From contig NZ_KQ410757.1 in the NCBI RefSeq assembly GCF_001262505.1, positions 1 to 34,196 on the forward strand: 34,196 bases of DNA, written 5' to 3'. The notes under the pieces are model-generated. The model saw only the letters and a program-made list of their open reading frames with translations. It was not told where the DNA came from and ran no database searches. The stretch's first letter is position 1, and every line of letters starts with the position of its first letter. Of the stretch, positions 22,756 through 30,381 are shown piece by piece. The stretch comes from Shinella sp. SUS2 (GTDB lineage: Bacteria > Pseudomonadota > Alphaproteobacteria > Rhizobiales > Rhizobiaceae). Made by a program: the position numbers and the translations under genes.

Positions 22756-24261
22756 ATGTACGAACTCAAGGCTGTCAACAAGAAGTTCCCCGGTGTGCAC
22801 GCACTGAAGTCGATCAACTTCCACATCAAGCGCGGCGAGATCGTCGGGCTTGTGGGGGAGAACGGCGCAGGCAAGTCCACCCTGATGAAGGTCATCTATG
22901 GCGCCTACCAGCCGGACGGCGGCCAGATCCTCATCAATGGTGCGGGTGTGCGCTTTTCCAATCCGCGGCAGGCGATGGAAAAGGGCATCGGGATGGTGTT
23001 CCAGGAGCAGTCCCTGATCCCGAACCTCACTGTCATGGAGAATATCTTCCTCGGCTACGAGCGCCAGTTCGTCCGCTTCGGGGTTGTCGACTGGAAGGCG
23101 ATGGCGCTTGCCGCCAGGGCGCAGCTCGCCAAGGTGAAGCTCGATATCGACCCAGCGACCGTGACGTCGAAACTGTCCTTCGTGCAGCGCCAGCTCGTCG
23201 AACTCGCCAAGGTTCTGACGCTGGAGGAACGGGTGACGGGCGATCTTGTCATCCTGCTCGACGAGCCGACGTCTGTGCTCTCCAAGGACGAGGTGCAACT
23301 GCTCTTCAAGCTCGTCCGCGAGCTGACGACCCGCGCCTCCTTCATCTTCGTGTCGCACCGGATGGATGAGGTCATGGAGCTGTCCGACCGCATCTATGTC
23401 ATGAAGGATGGCGAGGTGGTCGATGTGGTGGAGCGCGGCGGCGCGACGGCGGAAGCCATCCAGCACAAGATGGTCGGCCGCAACGTCGACAAGCAATATT
23501 ACCGCGAACACCTGCAGGCGCCGTTCGATCGTTCGAAAGTGCTGGTCGAGATGGCGGGTGTCGGCCTGCCGGGCCGCATTCAGGATATCTCCTTCAAGCT
23601 GCATGCCGGCGAAGTCCTGTGCCTCGTCGGCACGGAAGGCTCCGGCCGTGAGGCGATCCTGCGCACGATCTACGGCATGCTGACGCCGGTAACCGGCCGC
23701 CTCACGATCAAGGGTGCGGACGCCAACGGCTATTCGCCGCGCCAGTCGGTTGCCAGCGGCGTCGGCTACGTGCCGCGCGAGCGCAAGATCGAAGGGATCG
23801 TCGCCGGCATGAACGTCTATGAGAACATGACGCTCTCGCAGATGAAGAACCATTCCAGCAGCGGCGTGCTGCGTGTCGCCGAAGAGCGGGCGCTGGCGCG
23901 CGACTGGATCCGGAAGCTTTCGATCAAGGCGCATTCGGAATTCGCCGATTGCGGCAACCTGTCGGGCGGCAACCAGCAGAAGGTCGTGCTCGCCAAGTGG
24001 CGTTCGGGTGGATCCGACATCATGCTGCTCGACCATCCGACGCGCGGCCTCGACATCGGTGCCAAGGAAGACGTCTACGACATGGTCCGCGCGATGAGCG
24101 CGGCCGGCGTCGGCATCGTTCTGGTCGCCGATACGCTGGAGGAGGCGATCGGCCTGTCGCACACCATCATCGTAGTCAAGGACGGCCGCATGCAGAAGGA
24201 ATTCGCTTGCGAGCCGGGCGCCAAGCCCACGCCCTTCGACCTGCTGCACTACATGATCTGA
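22756..24261 (+). CDS. CUT2 ABC importer two-domain ATPase (RbsA type)
   Basis: This 501-residue protein contains two ABC cassettes. The first has Walker A GENGAGKST (about residues 35-43), a non-canonical signature LSFVQRQ and Walker B VILLDEPTSVLS. The second has the degenerate P-loop GTEGSGREA, but a good signature LSGGNQQKVVLAKW and Walker B IMLLDHPTRGLD. This asymmetry is normal for RbsA-type proteins, where usually one site hydrolyses ATP well. The start is ATG at 22756. It is flanked by the two permease genes (8 and 9 bp away). Confidence 0.95.
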   Translation: MYELKAVNKKFPGVHALKSINFHIKRGEIVGLVGENGAGKSTLMKVIYGAYQPDGGQILINGAGVRFSNPRQAMEKGIGMVFQEQSLIPNLTVMENIFLGYERQFVRFGVVDWKAMALAARAQLAKVKLDIDPATVTSKLSFVQRQLVELAKVLTLEERVTGDLVILLDEPTSVLSKDEVQLLFKLVRELTTRASFIFVSHRMDEVMELSDRIYVMKDGEVVDVVERGGATAEAIQHKMVGRNVDKQYYREHLQAPFDRSKVLVEMAGVGLPGRIQDISFKLHAGEVLCLVGTEGSGREAILRTIYGMLTPVTGRLTIKGADANGYSPRQSVASGVGYVPRERKIEGIVAGMNVYENMTLSQMKNHSSSGVLRVAEERALARDWIRKLSIKAHSEFADCGNLSGGNQQKVVLAKWRSGGSDIMLLDHPTRGLDIGAKEDVYDMVRAMSAAGVGIVLVADTLEEAIGLSHTIIVVKDGRMQKEFACEPGAKPTPFDLLHYMI

Positions 24262-24270
24262 GGGACAAAG

Positions 24271-25212
24271 ATGGATATTCAGCGCCTCAAACCGCACCTG
24301 CCCTGGATCACGCTGGTCGTGCTGGTCGCAATCGTCGGCATCAACGATCCGGGTTTCCTGCGCCCGTCGAACCTGCTTGGCATTGCCGGCGATATCGTGC
24401 CGCTGTTCATCATGGCGCTTGGGCTGACCTTCGCCATCTATATCGGCGGCATCGATCTGTCGGCCCAGTCCATGGCGAACATGGTGACGGTCGTGGCCTC
24501 GGTCTATCTCGCGTCGATGGGGGCGTGGGTCGCCGTGCTTTGCGTCGTTGCCGGCTTCCTGCTCGGCATGCTGTCCGGCTATGTCACGACGCGCCTTTTC
24601 GTGCCGTCCTTCATCTCGACGCTTGCCGTCGGCGGCGTCGCCTTCTCGATTGCACAATGGCTTTCCGGCCAGCGGGCGCTGAACATGGATGCGACACAGC
24701 GCAACGAGACCTTCGGCTGGATGATCGGCCATAGCTGGGGCGTGCCGCACGAGTTGCTGATCGCCGCCGTGCTCGTCGGTATCTGCCTTTTCATCGAGCG
24801 CCGTACGACGCTCGGCCGCGCCTTGAAAGCCGTTGGCGCCGGTGAGCTCGCTGCCGCCGCTTCAGGCCTCAATGTCGCGCGTTACAAGATCCTCGCCTTT
24901 GCCATTTCGGGTGCGCTGGCAGCCATTGCCGGCCTGCTCTTCGCGGTGAAACTTTCGGGAGGGGCGCCGACCATCGCCAACGGCTTCCTGCTGCCGGCCA
25001 TCGTTGCCGTTCTTGTTGGGGGTACACCGTTGACGGGCGGTGTCGGCGGCGTGGTCAATACGGTGATCGGCACGCTCATCGTCGCCGTCATCCGCGCCTC
25101 AATGCTCTATTTCGAGATCGATGCGACGCGCCAGCAGATGGTGTTCGGCGTCGTGCTGATCGTCGCCATTGCCTTGACCATCGACCGCGCCAAGCTGCGC
25201 ACGGTCAAGTGA
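24271..25212 (+). CDS. CUT2 ABC importer permease 2 (RbsC type)
   Basis: This 313-residue permease has about 8-10 spans and the family motif FAIYIGGIDLSAQSMANMV near residue 60, followed by ARYKILAFAISGALAAIAGL and PAIVAVLVGGTPLTGGVGG in the C-terminal half. It begins 9 bp after the ATPase stop. Together with permease 1 it gives a one-binding-protein, two-permease layout, like the LsrC/LsrD pair in AI-2 importers rather than the single RbsC of ribose importers. Confidence 0.94.
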   Translation: MDIQRLKPHLPWITLVVLVAIVGINDPGFLRPSNLLGIAGDIVPLFIMALGLTFAIYIGGIDLSAQSMANMVTVVASVYLASMGAWVAVLCVVAGFLLGMLSGYVTTRLFVPSFISTLAVGGVAFSIAQWLSGQRALNMDATQRNETFGWMIGHSWGVPHELLIAAVLVGICLFIERRTTLGRALKAVGAGELAAAASGLNVARYKILAFAISGALAAIAGLLFAVKLSGGAPTIANGFLLPAIVAVLVGGTPLTGGVGGVVNTVIGTLIVAVIRASMLYFEIDATRQQMVFGVVLIVAIALTIDRAKLRTVK

Positions 25213-25221
25213 GGGATGGCG

Positions 25222-26256
25222 ATGAGCACGATGCGCGCTGCCGTCCTGACCGCACCGAAGCGTTTTGAACTCCGCGATGTTCCGGTGCCGGCCATCGGGC
25301 CGGAGGATGTCCTCGTGCGGGTGGCGCGCACGGGCATCTGTGGCACGGATATTCATATCTTCAACGGTCACTACGCCGCCGACAAACTGCCGCTGATACC
25401 CGGTCACGAGTTCTGCGGAACGATCGCCGAGCGTGGCAGCAATGTTCGGCATCTGGCGGTCGGCACGCGCGTCGTCGTCGACATCAATATCGGTTGCGGC
25501 ACCTGCTTCTGGTGCCGCCGGAACGAGGTGCTGAATTGCACCGAAGTCACGCAGGTCGGCATCGGCCGGGATGGCGCTTTCACGGAATTCGTCGCCGTGC
25601 CTGCGCGCCTCGCAATTGCGGTCGACGCAGCCATCCCCGACGCGGTTCTGGCCCTAACGGAGCCTGTTGCCTGCGTCATTCGGGCTGCGCGCAAGGCCAG
25701 GGTGGAATTCGGCCAATCCGTCGTCATCTTCGGCGCCGGGCCGGTCGGCAACCTGCATGTGCAGATGATGCGCCTCGTCGGTGCCGCCCCCATCATCGTT
25801 GCAGATCTTTCGGCCGAACGATGCCGCATGGCGCTTGACGCGGGCGCGGATGCTGCCGTCTCCGATCCGGCAGAGCTGAAGGCCACCGTGCTTGGGATGA
25901 CCGGCGGACGCGGCGCGGATGTCGTCATCGAAAGCGTCGGCAATCGAAAGCTCTATGAGCAGGCTTTCGGTTTGACGCGCCGCGGCGGCCATGTCGCCTT
26001 CTTCGGCATCACGCCGCCGGGCGAGACGGTCCCCGTCGATATCCTGCGCACGGTTCTGGAGGAAGGAAGCCTCAAGGGGTCCGTCGCCGGCATGGGGGAA
26101 GACATGCACGACGCGTTGACCCTTCTGTCGCACGGTCGTTTCCGTACGAATGACTTTACCAAGGCGCACTATTCCCTGGACACCATCCAGGAGGCGTTCG
26201 AAACCCTCGGCGCCCGGCCGCAGGACTTGAAGACACAGATCGCCATTGCGGCGTAA
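25222..26256 (+). CDS. Zinc-dependent alcohol/polyol dehydrogenase (MDR)
   Basis: This 344-residue NAD(P)-dependent dehydrogenase of the sorbitol/threonine-dehydrogenase type has an intact metal site. Catalytic zinc ligands are Cys40 (GICGTDIH), His62 and Glu63 (PGHEF). Structural zinc ligands are Cys92, 95, 98 and 106 (CGTCFWCRRNEVLNC). The Rossmann motif is FGAGPVGNLHVQ. The preceding permease stop provides TGAGGG six bases before ATG 25222, which I prefer to the ATG at 25216. It probably oxidises a hydroxyl of the imported compound and contrasts with the zinc-less relative at 10973-11965. Confidence 0.92.
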   Translation: MSTMRAAVLTAPKRFELRDVPVPAIGPEDVLVRVARTGICGTDIHIFNGHYAADKLPLIPGHEFCGTIAERGSNVRHLAVGTRVVVDINIGCGTCFWCRRNEVLNCTEVTQVGIGRDGAFTEFVAVPARLAIAVDAAIPDAVLALTEPVACVIRAARKARVEFGQSVVIFGAGPVGNLHVQMMRLVGAAPIIVADLSAERCRMALDAGADAAVSDPAELKATVLGMTGGRGADVVIESVGNRKLYEQAFGLTRRGGHVAFFGITPPGETVPVDILRTVLEEGSLKGSVAGMGEDMHDALTLLSHGRFRTNDFTKAHYSLDTIQEAFETLGARPQDLKTQIAIAA

Positions 26257-26280
26257 GACCTATCGAAGTGGAGGTATCTC

Positions 26281-27777
26281 ATGGACCAGAAAAACCCGTT
26301 CCTTTCTGCCCCGACCGCAGCGCGCACCTTCGGCTTTTTTGTCGATGGAGCGTGGAAGGATGGCACGGAACACTTCGAGCGCGCGTCGCCGGGCCACGGC
26401 ACGCCCATCACGCGCACGGTGCGCTGCACGGTCGATGACCTGAATTCTGCAGTCGACGCCGCACGTCGGGCCTTCGAGGATCGTCGCTGGGCCGGCCTTT
26501 CAGGAGCTGCCCGTGGCAGCGTCCTGCTGCGCGTTGCCGAAATCCTGCGCCGTCGTCGCGACGAGATCGCCTATTGGGAGGCGCTGGAAAACGGCAAGCC
26601 GATTTCCCAGGCGCGCGGCGAAATCGACCATTGCATCGCCTGCTTCGAAGTGGGCGCGGGCGCTGCCCGCATGCTGCATGGCGACAGCTTCAATTCGCTC
26701 GGTGACGATCTCTTCGGCATGGTGCTGCGCGAACCCATCGGCGTCGTCGGCCTGATCACGCCCTGGAATTTCCCGTTCCTGATCCTCTGCGAGCGTGTGC
26801 CCTTCATTCTGGCATCGGGCTGCACGATGGTCGTGAAACCTTCGGAGGTTACCGCCGCAACGACGCTGCTGCTTGCCGAAGTACTGGCCGAGGCAGGCCT
26901 GCCGGCCGGTGTCTACAACGTTATCACCGGCTCCGGTCGCACGATCGGCCAGACGCTGTCCGAGCATCCCGACGTCGACATGCTCTCCTTCACCGGCTCG
27001 ACGGCCGTCGGGCGCTCCTGCGTCCATGCGGCCGCCGATAGCAACTTCAAGAAGCTCGGCCTGGAGCTTGGCGGCAAGAACCCGATCATCGTCTTTGCCG
27101 ATTCCGATCTTGAAGACGCGGCCGACGGCGCGGCCTTCGGCATCAGCTTCAACACCGGGCAATGCTGTGTCTCCTCTTCGCGCCTGATCGTCGAACGTTC
27201 GGTTGCGGCAAAGTTCGAGAAGCTGCTTGTCGAGAAGATGAAAAAGATCCGCGTCGGTGATCCGCTCGATGAGCGCACGCAGGTCGGCGCCATAACCACG
27301 GAAGCGCAGAATGCGACGATCCTTGACTATATCGAAAAGGGCAAGGCTGGCGGCGCCAAGCTGCTGACCGGCGGCGAGGCGGTCGATCTCGGCCGCGGCC
27401 AATATATCGCGCCGACGCTCTTCTCCGGCGTCTCTCGCGACATGGCGATCGCCCGCGACGAGATTTTCGGCCCCGTTCTGTGCTCCATGCATTTCGATAC
27501 GGTGGAAGAAGCCATCCAGCTTGCCAACGATACCGTCTATGGGCTTGCGGCGAGCGTCTGGACAAAGAATATCGACAAGGCGCTGACGGTAAGCCGTCGC
27601 GTCCGTGCCGGGCGCTTCTGGGTCAACACGATCATGGCCGGTGGTCCCGAAATGCCGCTCGGCGGGTTCAAGCAGTCCGGCTGGGGCCGTGAAGCCGGCA
27701 TCTACGGGGTTGAGGAGTATACGCAGGTGAAGTCCGTTCACGTCGAGATCGGCAAGCGCACGCATTGGATCGCATGA
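26281..27777 (+). CDS. NAD(P)-dependent aldehyde dehydrogenase
   Basis: This 498-residue enzyme of the aldehyde dehydrogenase superfamily oxidises an aldehyde to the acid. Key features are TPWNFPF (near residue 160) for substrate/cofactor contact, FTGSTAVG for cofactor binding, the general base Glu262 in LELGGKNP, and the nucleophile Cys296 within FNTGQCC. The start follows GTGGAGG at 26270. Its stop overlaps the GMC gene start as ATGA (27774-27777), so the two are translationally coupled. The pairing of a GMC alcohol oxidase/dehydrogenase with an aldehyde dehydrogenase suggests sequential alcohol to aldehyde to acid oxidation, as in choline or polyethylene-glycol degradation. Confidence 0.95.
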   Translation: MDQKNPFLSAPTAARTFGFFVDGAWKDGTEHFERASPGHGTPITRTVRCTVDDLNSAVDAARRAFEDRRWAGLSGAARGSVLLRVAEILRRRRDEIAYWEALENGKPISQARGEIDHCIACFEVGAGAARMLHGDSFNSLGDDLFGMVLREPIGVVGLITPWNFPFLILCERVPFILASGCTMVVKPSEVTAATTLLLAEVLAEAGLPAGVYNVITGSGRTIGQTLSEHPDVDMLSFTGSTAVGRSCVHAAADSNFKKLGLELGGKNPIIVFADSDLEDAADGAAFGISFNTGQCCVSSSRLIVERSVAAKFEKLLVEKMKKIRVGDPLDERTQVGAITTEAQNATILDYIEKGKAGGAKLLTGGEAVDLGRGQYIAPTLFSGVSRDMAIARDEIFGPVLCSMHFDTVEEAIQLANDTVYGLAASVWTKNIDKALTVSRRVRAGRFWVNTIMAGGPEMPLGGFKQSGWGREAGIYGVEEYTQVKSVHVEIGKRTHWIA

Positions 27778-29372
27778 TGGCCACGGGGTATGATTATGTG
27801 ATCGTCGGCGGCGGCAGCGCGGGCTGCGTGCTGGCGGCGCGGCTTTCGGAAAATCCGTCCGCCCGGGTCTGCCTTGTCGAGGCAGGTGGGCGTGACACCA
27901 ATCCGCTGATCCACATGCCCGTCGGCTTTGCCAAGATGACGACGGGGCCGCTCACCTGGGGCCTGAAGACCGCGCCGCAGAAGCACGCGAACAACCGTGA
28001 AATCCTGTACGCGCAGGCAAAGGTCCTGGGCGGTGGCTCGTCGATCAATGCCGAGGTCTTCACCCGCGGCGTTCCCGGCGACTACGACCGCTGGGTGGAG
28101 GAAGGCGCGGAAGGCTGGGGCTTCAAGGATATTCAGAAGTATTTCCTGCGTTCGGAAGGCAACTCGATCCTCTCCGGCGCCTGGCATGGCACGGATGGCC
28201 CGCTCGGCGTTTCGAATATTCCCGAACCGCAGCGCATGACGCGCGCTTTCGTGCAGAGCTGCCAGGAGGCCGGGATTCCCTACAATCCGGACTTTAACGG
28301 TCCGGTGCAGGAAGGGGCCGGCGTTTATCAGACGACCACACGCGACAATCGGCGCTGCTCGGCGGCCGTCGGCTATCTGCGGCCGGCCTTGAAGCGCCCG
28401 AACCTGACAGTCGTCACCGGTGCGCTCGTCCTGCGCATTGTCTTCGAAGGGCGCCGCGCCGTCGGCGTCGAATATGAAGCCGGCGGCAGCCGCACGGTGG
28501 CGCGGGCGGAGAGCGAAGTGCTTCTCACCTCCGGCGCAATCGGCACGCCGAAGCTCATGATGCTCTCGGGCGTCGGGCCGGCGGATCACCTGCGCAGCCA
28601 GGGCATCGATGTCGTGCAGGACATGGCCGGCGTCGGGCAGAACCTGCAGGATCACTTCGGCGTCGATATCGTCGCGGAGCTGGAAAACCACGACAGTCTG
28701 GACAAGTACAACAGGCTGCACTGGTCGATCTGGGCGGGCATTCAATACACCCTTTTCAATTCCGGTCCCATCACCTCGAACGTCGTGGAGGGCGGGGCCT
28801 TCTGGTACGGCGACAAGGCAAACCCGGCGCCCGATCTGCAGTTCCATTTCCTTGCAGGCGCAGGTGCCGAGGCGGGCGTTCCCGGCGTGCCGAAGGGGTC
28901 TTCCGGCATCACGCTGAATTCCTACACGCTGCGGCCGAAATCACGCGGGACCGTGAGCCTGCGCTCGGCCGATCCGCGCGCGCTGCCGGTCGTTGATCCG
29001 AACTTCCTTGCCGACCCCGATGACGTGAGGATCTCGGTCGAGGGCGTGAAGATCAGCCAGGAGATTTTTGCGCAGCGCTCGCTGCAAAAATATATCAAGA
29101 CGCTGCATTTCCCCGACCGCAATGTACGAACGGAGGCGGATTACGTGGCCTATGCGCGCCAGTACGGCCGCACCTCCTACCATCCGACCTGCACCTGCAA
29201 GATGGGCCGCGACGAGATGTCGGTGGTCGATCCCCAACTGCGCGTGCACGGCCTCGATGGCATCCGCATTTGCGACAGCTCCACCATGCCGAGCCTTGTC
29301 GGCTCCAACACCAATGCGGCGACGATCATGATCGGGGAAAAGGCATCGGACATGATCCGCGGCAACGCCTGA
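27774..29372 (+). CDS. GMC-family FAD oxidoreductase 2
   Basis: This 532-residue flavoenzyme is a paralogue of the GMC enzyme at 16910-18541; the N-terminal 150 residues align almost without gaps and share roughly half their residues by eye. It has VGGGSAGCVLAARLSE (residues about 10-25), GGGSSINAEVFTRG (about 87-100), SGAIGTPKLMMLSG, and the catalytic-region TSYHPTCTCKMG with SNTNAATIMIGEKASDMI. No signal peptide is visible. The start overlaps the aldehyde dehydrogenase stop; ATG at 27777 is the alternative. It ends the first plus-strand operon, just before the terminator at 29395-29420. Confidence 0.94.
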   Translation: MMATGYDYVIVGGGSAGCVLAARLSENPSARVCLVEAGGRDTNPLIHMPVGFAKMTTGPLTWGLKTAPQKHANNREILYAQAKVLGGGSSINAEVFTRGVPGDYDRWVEEGAEGWGFKDIQKYFLRSEGNSILSGAWHGTDGPLGVSNIPEPQRMTRAFVQSCQEAGIPYNPDFNGPVQEGAGVYQTTTRDNRRCSAAVGYLRPALKRPNLTVVTGALVLRIVFEGRRAVGVEYEAGGSRTVARAESEVLLTSGAIGTPKLMMLSGVGPADHLRSQGIDVVQDMAGVGQNLQDHFGVDIVAELENHDSLDKYNRLHWSIWAGIQYTLFNSGPITSNVVEGGAFWYGDKANPAPDLQFHFLAGAGAEAGVPGVPKGSSGITLNSYTLRPKSRGTVSLRSADPRALPVVDPNFLADPDDVRISVEGVKISQEIFAQRSLQKYIKTLHFPDRNVRTEADYVAYARQYGRTSYHPTCTCKMGRDEMSVVDPQLRVHGLDGIRICDSSTMPSLVGSNTNAATIMIGEKASDMIRGNA

Positions 29373-29394
29373 TCGTCCGGTAGCCTGCAAGTGA

Positions 29395-29420
29395 AAAGGG
29401 CGGCCTTGCGGCCGCCCTTT
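29395..29420. terminator. Bidirectional terminator
   Basis: AAAGGGCGGCC (29395-29405) and GGCCGCCCTTT (29410-29420) form a perfect 11-bp stem with a 4-base loop. It stands between the convergent GMC gene (ends 29372) and aldo-keto reductase gene (ends 29425). A-rich and T-rich stem bases suit use in both directions, though the T-run is short. Confidence 0.85.
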
Positions 29421-29424
29421 CGCG

Positions 29425-30243
29425 TTAGTCCCATTCGGGAACCCAGGGCAGCTGCCCTGGCTTGATGATGCGGTAGCCGGTGGTGTTGAGAGCGTCGATC
29501 CTGTCCATGTCGATGGACGACAGCGTGAAATCCATGATGTCGAAGTTCGCCCTGATGTTTTCCGGTTTCGTCGACATCGTGTTCAGCGGCACGCCCTTCT
29601 GCAGGATCCAGCGCAGCACGATCTGCGCGGCCGACTTGCCATAGGCTTTGCCGATCTCGGCGAAAAGGCCGTGTTTGAAGACTTCGCCGCGGGCAATCGA
29701 CGCATAGGACGAGAGCGGAATGCCCGTCTCCGACGCGGCGGCGAGGAGCTTGCGCTGGTCGACCAGGGGGTGGAACTCGACCTGGTTGGTGACGAGCGGC
29801 GCATCGACCACGCTGCGTGCCACATGCATCATGCGCGCCGTATAGTTCGAGACGCCTATGGTGTCCGCAAGGCCACGATCCCTTGCAGACTGCAACAGGC
29901 GCAGGGATGGCGTCACGTCGCCTCCGACGGGCGGCCAATGCAGCAGAAGCGCGTCGACACGGTCGACCTGCAGCGCCTTCAGACTGGCTTCGACCGACGG
30001 TAGGAATTTCTCTTCCGAATAGTTGTCCGGGTGCACCTTCGTCGTGATGCAGAGGTCTTGTCGCGCCACGCCGCAGGCGGCAAGAGCCGCGCCGGTGTCG
30101 GCCTCGTTGCCATACATCTGTGCCGTGTCGAATGCTCGATACCCGGCGTCGATGGCGGCGTCGACAGCGCTCCGCAGGTCGGCCCCCTTCAGCGGATATG
30201 TGCCGAAGCCTCGCTGGAAACCTTTCTGGAAATAGATGTTCAT
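29425..30243 (-). CDS. Aldo-keto reductase
   Basis: This 272-residue (beta/alpha)8-barrel NADPH-dependent reductase has the catalytic tetrad Asp39, Tyr44, Lys69 and His102 (FDTAQMYGNE, TTKVHPDN, LLLHWPP). NADPH contacts appear near ILQKGVPLNTMSTKPENI in the C-terminal third. It resembles the 2,5-diketo-gluconate/methylglyoxal reductase branch. ATG at 30243 follows AAAGGAGGAGG; the frame extends to 30294 without support. It is divergent from the CoA-transferase operon across site C. It could reduce a toxic aldehyde intermediate or act in the main pathway. Confidence 0.93.
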   Translation of the reverse strand: MNIYFQKGFQRGFGTYPLKGADLRSAVDAAIDAGYRAFDTAQMYGNEADTGAALAACGVARQDLCITTKVHPDNYSEEKFLPSVEASLKALQVDRVDALLLHWPPVGGDVTPSLRLLQSARDRGLADTIGVSNYTARMMHVARSVVDAPLVTNQVEFHPLVDQRKLLAAASETGIPLSSYASIARGEVFKHGLFAEIGKAYGKSAAQIVLRWILQKGVPLNTMSTKPENIRANFDIMDFTLSSIDMDRIDALNTTGYRIIKPGQLPWVPEWD

Positions 30244-30313
30244 GCCTCCTCCTTTGTGGGGCGATATGGCCCCATCGCGATTGTCGCCCGGCACGAAAAT
30301 CTCGCTTGCCGGA

Positions 30314-30360
30314 TTGTCTTGGCCGTGATTAATCTATAACTAGTTAGTTACGTAATGCAA
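30314..30360. promoter_or_regulatory. Divergent promoters sharing TetR-type operator, site C
   Basis: ATAACTAGTTAGTTAC (30336-30351) contains the dyad (A/G)TAAC-N6-GTTAC and the perfect palindrome TAACTAGTTA. On the plus strand TATAAC (30335-30340) is a good -10 for the CoA-transferase operon, with a poorly spaced TTGTCT at 30314-30319. On the minus strand TTGCAT (complement of 30355-30360) and TATAGA (complement of 30333-30338) are 16 bp apart and could serve the aldo-keto reductase. A repressor at site C would block both. Confidence 0.55.
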
Positions 30361-30381
30361 TCGGGAACGGAGGTTTCGGCG

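Noticed and set aside
22453..24750. Long minus-strand open frame (765 codons) opposite the CUT2 ATPase
   Set aside because: It is antisense to an ATPase with all ABC motifs; the composition is that of a GC-rich shadow frame.
26500..27765. Minus-strand open frame (421 codons) opposite the aldehyde dehydrogenase
   Set aside because: It is antisense to an enzyme with catalytic Cys and Glu in place and has no protein-like features.
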